A stretch of DNA of 64,000 nt, from positions 1 through 64,000 of the forward strand of contig CAITIQ010000369.1 of assembly GCA_903892415.1 (NCBI GenBank), written 5' to 3'. The DNA is from an uncultured delta proteobacterium. GTDB taxonomy: Bacteria; Myxococcota_A; Polyangia; Polyangiales; Polyangiaceae. Position 1 is the first letter of the stretch, and every line of letters begins with the position of its first letter. This document shows, in pieces, positions 26,801 through 35,826 of this stretch. The position numbers and the translations under genes were made by a program. The notes below the pieces were generated by a model, which saw only the letters and a program-made list of their open reading frames with translations, had not been told where the DNA came from and ran no database searches.

Positions 26801-28648
26801 ATGTCTACGCCTGCGCAAAAGTTCGATCCACTCGGCGGGGGACTCTCCTTCGACCTTGGCGATATGGAACTCGACCTACCTCCCGCCTCGTCGGTTGCGC
26901 GGCACGACTCCAGCGCACCCGGGAGCCTCGGGGATCCTTTCCGCATCGTTGGCACGGCAGTGCAGGGGACCTTCCTGGTGGAGAAGGTCGTCGCGCATGG
27001 TGGCTTTGGCGTGGTGTATCGCGCCAAGCACCTCAAGTTCTCAGCTCCGGTCGCGCTCAAGTGTCTGAAGATTCCAGCCACCCTCACCGAGGAGGAGCGG
27101 CAGCTCTTTCTCTCGCGCTTCATGAAAGAGGGCGAAGTGATGTTTCGACTTTCGGGCAGCATCCCCGAGGTCGTGCGCCCGCTGCAAGTCGACTCCTTCG
27201 GTCTGCCGGACGGACGCCTGGTGCCGTTCATCGCCTTTGAGTGGCTCGATGGGGAGACGCTCAAGGACCTGATCGTGAGGCGGCTGACGGACGGGCAACC
27301 TGCGCTAGGCGTGCAGCGCGCCGTGGAGGTGCTTTCCTCGGTCGCCCGCGCGCTACACCGCGCGCATCGCGTTCAAAGTCCCGAAGGGGAGCTATGCATC
27401 CTCCATTGCGATCTGAAGCCAGACAACATCTTCGTGGTGAACGGAGACGGTGGGCAGACGATCAAGATTTTCGATTTTGGTATAGCGAAGGTGCGCTCGG
27501 CTGCCACGCGTGAAGCCGGTCGAGCGACCGCCGAGACACAAGGCAACATGTTCACGCCGGCCTATGCGGCGCCTGAGCAATGGGCTCCCGACAAGTACGG
27601 GCAAACCGGTCCGTGGACCGACGTCTTTGGTATGGCGCTGACCGTCGCTGAGTTCGCTGCTCAACGTCCTGCGATCGATGGGCCTCCCGCGACGATGCTC
27701 TCTCTCTGTTTGGACGAGATCAAGCGTCCAACTCCACGTCGGCTTGGGGTGGACACGAGCGACGAAGTTGATGCGGTGTTCCGCAAAGCTCTTGCTGTGG
27801 CTCCTACGCAGCGTCATCGCAGTATGGAGGCCTTCTGGTCTGACTTGGAGCGGGCGCTTGGGCTCGCACCGTCAATGGCTCACCAGCGCAGCTCGATGGC
27901 TGGGCCGGTGATCATTCCCGACGTCTTCATGCAGCCCGCCCAGGCGGCCCCGCTCGCTGGCTCTGCGCGGCCGGAAGCAAGCGCCCCCGAGTTTGCCGGG
28001 GATCTGGATTTTGGGCTCGACCCGCGACCCAGCGTGCTGCCGAACCAGCCCAAAGTCGCGCCCGTACCGATTCCGATTCAGCCCAAGGCTCCGGAAGAGG
28101 GTGGCGGCCAATCCCCAGCTGGCCTCGATGCCTCGGAGGGCTTTGGAAACGCGCTGGATCTGGCTGCGGGCCCAGCCTCTGTTTCGTCCTTTGCACCAGC
28201 CGCACCCTCCGCCCCCGTGCATGCGCCGGTCGCACAGCTGCAAAGCTTCGAGCAGAGCGCTGGATGGCCGCAAGCACCTGCCTCGTTTGGCGGTCACGCT
28301 GCGCCAGCAGAAGCGCCTGGCGTCCCAGCTTCCGTCCGTGCCGCGGAGCGAGCCGCCGCGGCCGCAGCAGCGGCGCGGGCGGCTGCCGCAGCCGCCAAGT
28401 CGATCGCAGGTAAGGCGCTGGGCGTCGACGAGCAGCACGAGATTCGCTTTGATGAGCCGTCGACGTGGCTCAAGCCGATGATGCCGGCCATCGTGGTGAT
28501 GGCCTTGGCCCTGCTTTCGACGGTGGTCGTGGTGATCGTCAACAAGGCCACCGGGAGCAACATGAGCGTGATCTGGTTCAGCCTGCCGCTGATGCTGTTG
28601 GCGGTAGGGTTTGGCGCCTACCGCTGGATGAAGCTCACCCGCGGCTGA
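26801..28648 (+). CDS. Membrane-anchored Ser/Thr protein kinase (Hanks type, non-RD)
   Basis: A 615-residue kinase. The kinase domain covers about residues 60-350, with Gly-rich loop VAHGGFGVVYRAKH, VAIK-type lysine in PVALKCLK, catalytic loop LHCDLKPDNIFV and metal motif IFDFGIAK, then YAAPEQW. In the catalytic loop the Arg of HRD is Cys, so this is a non-RD kinase that may not need activation-loop phosphorylation. After the kinase comes a long Pro/Ala-rich linker (about 350-545). Two C-terminal membrane segments follow (AIVVMALALLSTVVVVIV and VIWFSLPLMLLAVGFGAY), leaving the kinase in the cytosol. Substrates are unknown. Confidence 0.92.
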   Translation: MSTPAQKFDPLGGGLSFDLGDMELDLPPASSVARHDSSAPGSLGDPFRIVGTAVQGTFLVEKVVAHGGFGVVYRAKHLKFSAPVALKCLKIPATLTEEERQLFLSRFMKEGEVMFRLSGSIPEVVRPLQVDSFGLPDGRLVPFIAFEWLDGETLKDLIVRRLTDGQPALGVQRAVEVLSSVARALHRAHRVQSPEGELCILHCDLKPDNIFVVNGDGGQTIKIFDFGIAKVRSAATREAGRATAETQGNMFTPAYAAPEQWAPDKYGQTGPWTDVFGMALTVAEFAAQRPAIDGPPATMLSLCLDEIKRPTPRRLGVDTSDEVDAVFRKALAVAPTQRHRSMEAFWSDLERALGLAPSMAHQRSSMAGPVIIPDVFMQPAQAAPLAGSARPEASAPEFAGDLDFGLDPRPSVLPNQPKVAPVPIPIQPKAPEEGGGQSPAGLDASEGFGNALDLAAGPASVSSFAPAAPSAPVHAPVAQLQSFEQSAGWPQAPASFGGHAAPAEAPGVPASVRAAERAAAAAAAARAAAAAAKSIAGKALGVDEQHEIRFDEPSTWLKPMMPAIVVMALALLSTVVVVIVNKATGSNMSVIWFSLPLMLLAVGFGAYRWMKLTRG

Positions 28649-28652
28649 GCCT

Positions 28653-29294
28653 TCAGACAGCGCGCGTGAGGGTGAAGAACGCGCCTTGCGCTACGCCCAA
28701 CTTGTAGGCCTTGCCAACGAGCACGCCGCGAGCGACCGGCCTGCAGAAGTCCTTCATGTTCATGTAAACGGCCTTCGATAGACCGATGTCATTGCGTTGG
28801 AATCGCGGCCATCCCACCGGGATGCCGGGCGGGTCGGTGGTGTAGTCGAAGAACAGCTCGTCCGGATGTGCCTCGCCCGCGGTGGCTTCACGCAACACGA
28901 AGAAGCCGGGACCCGTTGCGAAGGCCATCGTCTGGTGGTTGTAGCCAACGACCGTCGTCCCCACCCGCGCAAAACGCTTCTGGAAGCGCGAGAAGGCGGG
29001 CAGCGAATTGCGACCCTCGAAGATAACGGTGCCTTGGTCTCCCGGCGGCACAAAGTCATTGAGCGTGAGCGCCGGTCCCCCTCCAACCGCTTCATAGAGC
29101 CGCCCAACCTTGCTGCCTCTCACCGAAATGACTTGGGCGAGCCGGTCCCCAGCGGGCAGCGCATCCAAGAACTGGGCAATGGTCTCCCGACTTGCGCCCC
29201 CCGCGAGCAACGCCAAGAGCGAAGTGCCCTCGATTTTGTTGCCGTCGTGTGCCCCAGATTTGCCGGTCGAAATCGTGTCAGTTGAGATTGTCAT
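28653..29294 (-). CDS. Hypothetical protein of unknown family
   Basis: A 213-residue soluble protein I do not recognise. It begins MTISTDTISTGKSG and then has a small helical segment (TSLLALLAGGASRETIAQFLDAL). The rest appears alpha/beta with conserved-looking patches: ISVRGSKVGRLYEAVGG, GTVIFEGRNSLPAF, TVVGYNHQTMAFATGPGFFVL, ELFFDYTTDPPGIPVGWP. There is no signal peptide and no catalytic motif that I can name. The upstream in-frame Met codons (29309) are less likely starts. It converges on the kinase gene with only 4 bases between their ends. Confidence 0.65.
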   Translation of the reverse strand: MTISTDTISTGKSGAHDGNKIEGTSLLALLAGGASRETIAQFLDALPAGDRLAQVISVRGSKVGRLYEAVGGGPALTLNDFVPPGDQGTVIFEGRNSLPAFSRFQKRFARVGTTVVGYNHQTMAFATGPGFFVLREATAGEAHPDELFFDYTTDPPGIPVGWPRFQRNDIGLSKAVYMNMKDFCRPVARGVLVGKAYKLGVAQGAFFTLTRAV

Positions 29295-29373
29295 AGCGCG
29301 TCTCATCATAGTCGCTTGACAGCTCCTGTCCCGATCGATAGAAACGCCCGGCTTGACCGCGAGGCCAGGCGAT

Positions 29374-29447
29374 GCGCCCGTAGCTCAGCTGGATAGAGCA
29401 TCGGACTTCGAATCCGAGGGTCGTAGGTTCGAATCCTTCCGGGCGCG
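29374..29447 (+). tRNA. tRNA-Arg (anticodon TCG)
   Basis: A complete cloverleaf is visible. The acceptor stem GCGCCCG pairs with CGGGCGC, the D arm is GCTC...GAGC, the anticodon stem TCGGA/TCCGA encloses the loop CTTCGAA (anticodon TCG, reads CGA), and the T arm has GTTCGAATC. The 3' CCA is not encoded. Confidence 0.95.
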
Positions 29448-29474
29448 CGGCGTCACTGTTTCAAAAGAATTTTC

Positions 29475-29550
29475 GGGTCATTAGCTCAATTGGTAGAGCA
29501 GCGGACTCTTAATCCGTTGGCTGAAGGTTCAAGTCCTTCATGACCCACCA
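29475..29550 (+). tRNA. tRNA-Lys (anticodon CTT)
   Basis: A complete cloverleaf with acceptor GGGTCAT/ATGACCC, D arm GCTC...GAGC, anticodon stem GCGGA/TCCGT around loop CTCTTAA (anticodon CTT, reads AAG), and T arm GAAGG/CCTTC. Unlike the tRNA-Arg gene 27 bases upstream, it encodes its CCA end. The two are probably one transcript. Confidence 0.95.
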
Positions 29551-29557
29551 AAAACCG

Positions 29558-29586
29558 AAAGGCGCCGAGGTAACTCCGGCGCCTTT
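29558..29586 (+). terminator. Terminator of the tRNA pair
   Basis: A perfect 10-bp stem, AAAGGCGCCG with CGGCGCCTTT, starts 8 bases after the tRNA-Lys CCA end. It continues into a pyrimidine-rich TTTCTCC stretch. It is placed as expected for a tRNA terminator and may also act on the convergent lipoprotein gene. Confidence 0.85.
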
Positions 29587-29634
29587 CTCCATTTTACGGG
29601 CTGCATTTTTAAGCCCAAGGCGTGGCCTACAGCT

Positions 29635-30381
29635 TCACGGCCCGTCTTCGCGGGCTCGCTTCGGCTGGAGGGGCGCTTCGCGCACCCAAAGAAAGGGGCC
29701 GCCTCGGCGCTGTATCGTTGGCGAAAGCTCCACGACGTGGGCGCGGATCTTCATGGGTTGTGCAAGTTCGGGCTTCTCCGCCAGCTCCGCGAAGCCATCA
29801 AACACCTCGTAGCTCGCTCCACGCGTCTGATCGAACGCCCAGAAGGAATCCCCGCTGGCCTTTTGACCTTCGCCGACGGTGACCCGTTGGAATTGACCTT
29901 CAAGCTCCTGTGCGCGGCCGAACCCGATCACCGATGTGGCTTCGCTTGGGTTGACCAGGCGAGCTTCCAGTACCTGCATGTGTTGACCCGCGAGCGAACG
30001 GCCCATGGGATGATACGGAACCCCCAGAACACGAACCTTCTTTCCGTCCATAGCCTCCCACACAGCCGAGGATGCATAGCTGGCGATCGTGTCTTGCGGC
30101 TCACCTTCGCGGACCAGCCACACCCCAGTGAAGACAAGCTTGTGCTGCGCATCTCGCTTGGCCTTCGACACGCGCACCACCGCCTCGAAGCGTTGCGAAC
30201 CCTCGGGATCGGGGAGATCGGGGGGCGCAGCGGCTGTCGGGATCTGAACGAGGCTGCCGGCCGAACTCGACACAGTCGCGCTCGGGAGGGTCACCTCATC
30301 GGGCCCCACCTCATCCACCTGCAACGGGTCTGCTCCACACGCGAGCGTGAACAGTAGAGGGAGGCCAACGCGATTGATCAT
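29635..30381 (-). CDS. Hypothetical lipoprotein
   Basis: A 248-residue exported lipoprotein with signal [15 protein letters not shown] (lipidated Cys15). A Ser/Thr/Ala/Pro linker covers about residues 25-60. The mature domain appears beta-rich (FEAVVRVSKAKRDAQHKLVF, KVRVLGVPYHP, QFQRVTVGEGQK, KIRAHVVELSP), with a possible OB-like outline. I cannot name the family. Its ATG overlaps the stop of the larger lipoprotein gene upstream (ATGA), so the pair is probably made together. Confidence 0.75.
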   Translation of the reverse strand: MINRVGLPLLFTLACGADPLQVDEVGPDEVTLPSATVSSSAGSLVQIPTAAAPPDLPDPEGSQRFEAVVRVSKAKRDAQHKLVFTGVWLVREGEPQDTIASYASSAVWEAMDGKKVRVLGVPYHPMGRSLAGQHMQVLEARLVNPSEATSVIGFGRAQELEGQFQRVTVGEGQKASGDSFWAFDQTRGASYEVFDGFAELAEKPELAQPMKIRAHVVELSPTIQRRGGPFLWVREAPLQPKRAREDGP

Positions 30382-32450
30382 GGGGCATCATCGCACGGGT
30401 TCGGATCTTCGGCGCCGGTGCAGCCGGAGAGGTCACTGTGATCGCAGTTGCCTCCGCTGCAGGTGTTGGCGATCACGCCGGTGTCGAAGAATTGGTGTAG
30501 TTGAGCGCGTGCGTCCTCGAGCTTGCGCAGCTTTCCGTGAGGGTCGTCGCAAACGCTGAGCGGCAAGTTGCATAGCGGTTCGGCGGGCAAGCCGAAGTCC
30601 CATTCGGCGTAGACGGCGCCGTTCTCATCGACCGGACCAAGCACCTGGGTCAGCCCGTAGATGTTGCGGACCCCCGTGTCCAAGTGTTTGGCGCCCATCG
30701 CTCGTGCCATGGTGTGACCACCAAACGAGCTCACCTGATGGTCTCCAACTGCAACGCGCAGCAAGGTGCGGCGATTGGCGGGCGAGCTCGCGAACGGTTC
30801 GCTAAAGGCGTACTTGCTGTAGGCCGCCGGCTCGACTCGGTCCCACAACATTTGCAGAACCCCCAACACATGCTGTTGGCGGCGCGCGTCCGGGTATTGA
30901 AAGCGCATCAAGGCAAAGAAGGGATCAAAGTCCACGCTGCGATTGAGCAGCTGGGAGTAGGGCTGGCCCATCACCTCGAGTGCGCCACGCTCAACGTCTG
31001 GGCTGATCGAAAGTAGCACGCCTCCCGAGATTCCGCCCTGGCTGATCCCCCAATAGAAGCGCTTGCTACCGTCGAGGTACGAGCCATACGTCGGATCTTG
31101 CGTCAGCCCGCGCGAGACCATCCGCATCACCAGTAGGTTGTTGAGAAAGCCTTGGTGCAGGCGGTCGAACATGGACGTCAATTGGTCCAACTCACCCGTC
31201 GCTATCTGGAGGCTGATGAATTCCTCGTCTTCCGAGGCCATGCCCGAGAGCTTCGTCGAGAAGATGGCGTAGTTGTTGAGGTTACAGAAGGTGCGGAAGT
31301 GTTCGCTCTCGACCTGCGTCTCCTCGCCAAGCAAGCCGTGGCCGTATTGCAGCAGTTTGGCGGGCTCATTCAGGGCGCTCTGAGGAATCAGCAGCTCCCA
31401 TTCGAAGTCGGCCGTAGGTTGATCCGCGTTCGGCTCGGGGAGGCCGTCTTCCCCGAATACCAGGAAGCCTCCAGGGTCGGGGGAGGTCAGGTAGAGCGGT
31501 ACGGTCATGGTGCCGCGCAGGCGGTAGGCAATGTTGACCGGGTCGATGTCTTGATCGACCGAGGTGATGGTGTAGCTAGGGCCGTCCGAGTCTTCGGGCA
31601 TGGCCTCGTCACGCATGTGCAACAGCCAATCGGTGTTGCTCGCCCGACTCGCCGTGGTGAAGTCCCAGGCGAGCTGAAGGTCCTCCTGCCCAACCGACGC
31701 ACGTTCGAGAATGCCGAATAGATCGGCGTACAAATCCCGACGTGCCTCCACCGAAGCGTCGTCTGAAGCCGTTCCATCGCGCAGGGCAGCAAAGGCTGGG
31801 GACGCCTCGAGCGTCGCACCGTCCGCGTCTAACAGGCCCCGCACTGCGACGATGTAGCGTGCGCCGTCACGCAGCGGCTCGGCCGGGAAGATCAAGAGTG
31901 AGGCCTGCTCCGGGCTCTCGGCGGTCTTGTCGATCTCGGCCCAATGCAGAACCCTCACACCCGTTTCTGCGTCCAAGAGCACCGTTGGAGAGGCGTCCGC
32001 CAGTGAGTCTTCGGGTGAGTTGACCTGAGCCAGTCCACTGTTGGTTGCACCGACGATCTGCGCGAGGATGGTGCCGCCCGACGAGAAGCCATCTGACTTT
32101 TTCCACGCTTCGCCAGTGATAAACGAGCCGTCTTTTCTGGGCGGTAGGCCTTCCGGCAAAAAGGAGACCCGTCGACCGGTGGTAGTCGTTGCGTCGGCCA
32201 CGGTGTAGACGTTGGAGGGAAAGGGAAACCCACAATGGCTTGGAACGATCGGATCGCAGGCGAGCAGCGGGTAGGTGTCCGGTGCGCCGCCAGTTCCGCC
32301 GGCTCCTGCAGCTCCGCTTCCGCTCCCACCGCCGCCGCTCCCGCCCGAACCGGCTGGCGCTGGGTCGACGAGTTCTCCCCCACAGCCGCTGGCGAGTCCA
32401 AGCGTGAGCGCGATAATCAGCGAAAACCGGGAGTGAAACGGGGAGTCCAT
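30378..32450 (-). CDS. Large secreted lipoprotein with alpha/beta-hydrolase-like C-terminal domain
   Basis: A 690-residue exported protein. The signal [12 protein letters not shown] is followed by a Gly/Ser/Ala linker of about 25 residues. The N-terminal half holds phrases common in secreted lipase-like proteins of myxobacteria ([40 protein letters not shown]). The C-terminal half has a nucleophile-like [16 protein letters not shown] and late segments with His and Asp ([19 protein letters not shown]). It may be a surface esterase or lipase; activity is inferred only. ATG 32450 gives a good signal peptide; the frame extends to 32540 toward the divergent rpmE. Confidence 0.75.
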   Translation of the reverse strand: MDSPFHSRFSLIIALTLGLASGCGGELVDPAPAGSGGSGGGGSGSGAAGAGGTGGAPDTYPLLACDPIVPSHCGFPFPSNVYTVADATTTTGRRVSFLPEGLPPRKDGSFITGEAWKKSDGFSSGGTILAQIVGATNSGLAQVNSPEDSLADASPTVLLDAETGVRVLHWAEIDKTAESPEQASLLIFPAEPLRDGARYIVAVRGLLDADGATLEASPAFAALRDGTASDDASVEARRDLYADLFGILERASVGQEDLQLAWDFTTASRASNTDWLLHMRDEAMPEDSDGPSYTITSVDQDIDPVNIAYRLRGTMTVPLYLTSPDPGGFLVFGEDGLPEPNADQPTADFEWELLIPQSALNEPAKLLQYGHGLLGEETQVESEHFRTFCNLNNYAIFSTKLSGMASEDEEFISLQIATGELDQLTSMFDRLHQGFLNNLLVMRMVSRGLTQDPTYGSYLDGSKRFYWGISQGGISGGVLLSISPDVERGALEVMGQPYSQLLNRSVDFDPFFALMRFQYPDARRQQHVLGVLQMLWDRVEPAAYSKYAFSEPFASSPANRRTLLRVAVGDHQVSSFGGHTMARAMGAKHLDTGVRNIYGLTQVLGPVDENGAVYAEWDFGLPAEPLCNLPLSVCDDPHGKLRKLEDARAQLHQFFDTGVIANTCSGGNCDHSDLSGCTGAEDPNPCDDAP

Positions 32451-32526
32451 CGCGTCAGTGTACAACTGCTTGCGCGCTTTGAGTTCGGGGACTATACCCA
32501 CCGCCCCTAACGAGGAGTCCGCTTCG

Positions 32527-32733
32527 ATGAAAACCGGCATTCACCCCAACTACGCCAAAGCAACCGTCACCTGTGCTTGCGGCTCGGCCATCGAGACGTA
32601 CTCCACCCGGGGCAGCTTCTCCACCGACGTCTGCTCGGCCTGCCACCCCTTTTACACCGGCAAGCAGAAGCTGATGGACACGGCCGGTCGTGTCGACAAG
32701 TTCCGCAAGAAGTACGCAGCACAGGCCAAGTAA
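32527..32733 (+). CDS. rpmE: 50S ribosomal protein L31
   Basis: A 68-residue L31 of the zinc-binding type. The four ligands Cys16, Cys18, Cys36 and Cys39 are present (VTCACGS and [12 protein letters not shown]). It begins MKTGIHPNY as usual; the longer open frame upstream is not needed. It heads the conserved rpmE - DUF1385 - prfA arrangement found in many bacteria. Confidence 0.96.
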   Translation: MKTGIHPNYAKATVTCACGSAIETYSTRGSFSTDVCSACHPFYTGKQKLMDTAGRVDKFRKKYAAQAK

Positions 32734-32812
32734 GCTCGGTTCGAGCGAGCCTGAGCTTACTGGCTGCAGGCAACTCGCTCCGCCGATCTCTAATCTTGGA
32801 AGAGCATCTGGG

Positions 32813-32838
32813 GAAGGCTGTCCGCGAGGGCAGCCTTC
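32813..32838 (+). terminator. Hairpin downstream of rpmE
   Basis: GAAGGCTG pairs with CAGCCTTC, extended by inner pairs around a GCGA loop. A second hairpin (TAAGCTC...GAGCTTA, 32731-32759) begins at the rpmE stop codon itself. Neither has a long T run. They probably separate rpmE from the next gene at least in part; no other feature is visible in 32760-32971. Confidence 0.55.
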
Positions 32839-32971
32839 GTCGTTCCAGGTGCGCCTCCAGGTCGGGGCTTGCTTCAGGTGGTGAGGCAGCGGCTGAACGG
32901 CTCTCGACCTGCTAGAGTGCGCAACTCGCGCCCGCCTGCTAACTGCCTCAACCTCGGGTTGAAAACACGCC

Positions 32972-34270
32972 ATGAGCCAAACCGTCACCACCTCTGAGTC
33001 CGCCGAAGTTGAGAAGCCCACTCCCACGAACGTTGGCGGGCAGGCCGTGATCGAGGGCGTGATGATGCGTGCGCCGGGCTCGCTTTCAGTGGTTTGTCGG
33101 CGGGCGAATGGCAGCCTCGTGTTGCGTGAGCGCACCATCCCCGTCTCCAAATCGCCGCTGGTGAAGATCCCCGTTCTACGCGGTGCTTACACCTTCTTCT
33201 CGGCAATCAAGATTGGGCATCAGGCGCTGCAATGGAGCGGGCGAATCATGGAAGCAGACTTCCGTGAGCAGGAAGCCGCCGACAAAGCTGGTGCAACCAC
33301 CCCCGAACCGAAGTCCAAACCCAAGTCGGTCCCTGGCGCGAGCAAACTCTCGCTGATGGCGCTGATGCAGGCGTCGATGACCGCCGCTTTGTCGGAGGAC
33401 GATGAGCTCGAGGGCGACGCTGCAAAGGAGAAGGCGGCGGCAAAGGTGAGCGAGCCTCCGAAGCCGGCCAAGCCGAAGACGAAAGAGGTCGTTGAGTACG
33501 TGGTGGAAGAAGCCCCACCGACTTCGATCGTGATGACGGTGCTGCCGGTATTGTTCGCTCTTGGGCTGTATGTGGCCGCGCCGCAGTTAGCGGCTGAGGG
33601 CATCGCCCGCTTGCTCGGTCTGGACAAGGATCTCTACCCCGTCACGCACCCGCTGCTGCAAGCTCTGACAGGCGCCGCCAAGCTGACCATCATCATCACG
33701 CTGTTCTTGGCGCTGCGGCAGGTGAGAGATTTCCGTCGCATGTTCGAGTACCACGGCGCGGAGCACATGTCGATTTCGACCTATGAAGCGCAAAAGCCGC
33801 TTCTTTTGTCGAATGCCCGCAACGTGAGTGCACTGCATGCGCGCTGCGGAACCACCTTCATCATCATGGTGGCTTTTGTCAGCGTCGTGCTCTTCTCTGC
33901 GTTGGGTAGCGTAATGCCGACCATCCAAGCGCCGCGCGCAGTGCAAGCCGTGCTCTTCTTCTTCATGAAGCTCCCGCTTTTGCCCTTCATCGCTGGCATC
34001 ACCTTGGAGATCCAGAAGGTCCTGGCGAAGTACTGCACTACGGGTCCACTGCAGGTCCTGCTCTGGCCGGGCTTCTTGGTGCAAAAGATCACCACCGCCA
34101 AGCCCGATGATGATCAGCTCGAGGTCGCCTTGGCTTCGCTGCGCAGCGCCCTCGCGAACGCCACAGCCGTTCTCCCGGAGGAGCATCCTGATCGCACCTT
34201 CGATTCGTATGACAACCTTGTGAGCCATCCCGCCTACGCTGAAATGGCTGGCGGAGAGGCGAGTGCGTGA
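32972..34270 (+). CDS. DUF1385 (YqhQ-like) membrane protein
   Basis: A 432-residue integral membrane protein. The N-terminal GGQAVIEGVMMRAPGSLSVV is the hallmark of the DUF1385 family. VLRGAYTFFSAIKIG and FEYHGAEHMSISTYE, then ARCGTTFIIMVAF, are further family motifs. Compared with Bacillus YqhQ it carries an extra charged, Lys/Glu/Pro-rich insert (about residues 100-185), possibly a cytosolic loop. Function is not established, but it neighbours prfA in many genomes. Its stop TGA overlaps the ATG of prfA by one base. Confidence 0.9.
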   Translation: MSQTVTTSESAEVEKPTPTNVGGQAVIEGVMMRAPGSLSVVCRRANGSLVLRERTIPVSKSPLVKIPVLRGAYTFFSAIKIGHQALQWSGRIMEADFREQEAADKAGATTPEPKSKPKSVPGASKLSLMALMQASMTAALSEDDELEGDAAKEKAAAKVSEPPKPAKPKTKEVVEYVVEEAPPTSIVMTVLPVLFALGLYVAAPQLAAEGIARLLGLDKDLYPVTHPLLQALTGAAKLTIIITLFLALRQVRDFRRMFEYHGAEHMSISTYEAQKPLLLSNARNVSALHARCGTTFIIMVAFVSVVLFSALGSVMPTIQAPRAVQAVLFFFMKLPLLPFIAGITLEIQKVLAKYCTTGPLQVLLWPGFLVQKITTAKPDDDQLEVALASLRSALANATAVLPEEHPDRTFDSYDNLVSHPAYAEMAGGEASA

Positions 34271-35340
34271 TGCTCCCCCGAAATAAATTGGAAGCGGTCC
34301 AACGCCGCTACTCCGAGTTGGAGCATCTGCTCTGCAGCCCGGCCGTTCTTTCCGACTCGAATCAAATTACCAAGTTCAACCGCGAGCGCACCGAGCTCGA
34401 ACCGGTGGTGAACGCGTTTGCCAAGTTGCTGGAACTCGAGAAACGCATCGCGGAAGACAAGGAGGCGCTCTCCGATCCCGATCTCGCAGAGTTGGCCCAA
34501 GCCGAGCTGCCCGAACTCGAAGAGCAGCAAACTGCGCTCGAGCAAGAGGTTCGCGTCTTACTCCTCCCGCGCGATCCGAACGACTCGAAGAACACGGTGC
34601 TCGAGATCCGACAAGGCGAGGGCGGTGAGGAAGCCGCTTTGTTCGCCGCCGACCTTTTCCGCATGATCACGCGATTCGCCGAGCGACACCGCTGGACGGT
34701 GGAGGTGCTCAGCGTGAGCGAGGCCGCAGCGGGCGGCTACAAGGAGATCATCGCCTTGGTGACCGGCCCGGACGTCTATTCGAAGCTCCGCTTCGAAGGC
34801 GGCGTGCATCGCGTTCAGCGTGTTCCGGCGACGGAGGCACAAGGTAGAATTCACACCTCCACGGCGACGGTCGCCATCCTGCCCGAGGCTGATGAGGTGG
34901 ACGTCAACGTTGACGACAAGGACCTCGAGATCAGCATCGCTGCCAGCGGTGGACCGGGTGGCCAAGGCGTGAACACCACCAACAGCGCCGTCCAAATCCG
35001 ACACATCCCGACCGGCATCATCGTCAAGTGCCAGGACGAGCGTTCGCAGCTCAAAAACAAGGCCCGCGCGCTCAAGGTGCTTCGTTCGCGCTTGCTCGAG
35101 ATCGAGCAACGCAAGGCCGACGACGCACTCTCTGCGGAGCGCAAGACCATGGTCGGTTCGGCCGAGCGTTCGCAAAAGGTGCGGACCTACAACTACCCGC
35201 AGAACCGAGTGACCGACCATCGGATCCAGCTGACCTTGCACAAGCTCGAGGCCGTGATGGCGGGGGACTTGGACGAGCTGATCGGCGCTTTGCGCTCGCA
35301 TCGGCAGGCCGAGTTGCTCAAGGGCACGGAGAGCTCCTGA
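34270..35340 (+). CDS. prfA: Peptide chain release factor 1
   Basis: A 356-residue class I release factor recognising UAA and UAG. The stop-codon tripeptide is Pro-Ala-Thr (RVPATEAQGRIHTS), which marks RF1 and not RF2 (SPF). The catalytic GGQ loop is intact (SGGPGGQGVNTT). The C-terminal NYPQNRVTDHRI segment is conserved. ATG 34270 is preferred; an overlapping GTG at 34267 would add one residue. It is coupled to the DUF1385 gene by TGATG. Confidence 0.97.
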   Translation: MLPRNKLEAVQRRYSELEHLLCSPAVLSDSNQITKFNRERTELEPVVNAFAKLLELEKRIAEDKEALSDPDLAELAQAELPELEEQQTALEQEVRVLLLPRDPNDSKNTVLEIRQGEGGEEAALFAADLFRMITRFAERHRWTVEVLSVSEAAAGGYKEIIALVTGPDVYSKLRFEGGVHRVQRVPATEAQGRIHTSTATVAILPEADEVDVNVDDKDLEISIAASGGPGGQGVNTTNSAVQIRHIPTGIIVKCQDERSQLKNKARALKVLRSRLLEIEQRKADDALSAERKTMVGSAERSQKVRTYNYPQNRVTDHRIQLTLHKLEAVMAGDLDELIGALRSHRQAELLKGTESS

Positions 35341-35342
35341 AG

Positions 35343-35756
35343 GTGGCTGGGCGTTTGGGGACGGTCCCTCCCGGGGCAAAAGCCAACGTCGCACTCGATG
35401 CCGACGGTCTGCTCGCGGCGCTCGTGCTCTCGCCTGCCACATACTCGCGCAATCAGCACTTCGAGCTGTATCGCTCCCCCAACATGCGTTCGGTACAACG
35501 TCGGGCCCGCGTCGTTCGCGGCTTGGTCCGGCTGCTTTTGCGCGAGGAGGAGAAGACGGTGGAGTTCTCCCCGACGGAGACCGAGGTCGTGGTGCGAGTG
35601 CACGTACCGGCCTTGGGGCTGCGTCGCACTGCGCACCTGACGTTGCTCGAGTTCGAGCTGGTGGAGTTCATGCGCGCGCGCGCCTTGGGGGAGAGGCCGC
35701 CTTCGCCGCAGCGCGTTGACCAAGCTTTGCTGCGTCTTTCTGGCTTCGAGCCGTAA
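35343..35756 (+). CDS. Hypothetical protein downstream of prfA
   Basis: A 137-residue protein I do not recognise. It contains strand-helix segments LDADGLLAALVLSPATYSRN, RARVVRGLVRLLL and an EFSPTETEVVVRVHVPALGL strand pair, then a C-terminal helix rich in Arg/Leu. A GTG at 35343 is the first start after the prfA stop. The frame continues upstream inside prfA but that part is out-of-frame shadow. prfA is often followed by the glutamine methyltransferase gene prmC; this protein lacks its NPPY motif. Confidence 0.6.
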   Translation: MAGRLGTVPPGAKANVALDADGLLAALVLSPATYSRNQHFELYRSPNMRSVQRRARVVRGLVRLLLREEEKTVEFSPTETEVVVRVHVPALGLRRTAHLTLLEFELVEFMRARALGERPPSPQRVDQALLRLSGFEP

Positions 35757-35826
35757 CCAGCGGGCCCGAGCCGAGTGCAACGCATCTCTGCTATTCGGCG
35801 GCACGCGGGCTTGATAGTTTCGTGCC

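Noticed and set aside
29374-29550. The tRNA pair as an integration (attachment) site for a mobile element
   Set aside because: No integrase, no repeated tRNA end and no unusual gene cluster lies next to it.
35028-35342. N-terminal extension of the gene after prfA
   Set aside because: The extension lies wholly inside prfA in another frame; coding quality starts only at the GTG after the prfA stop.
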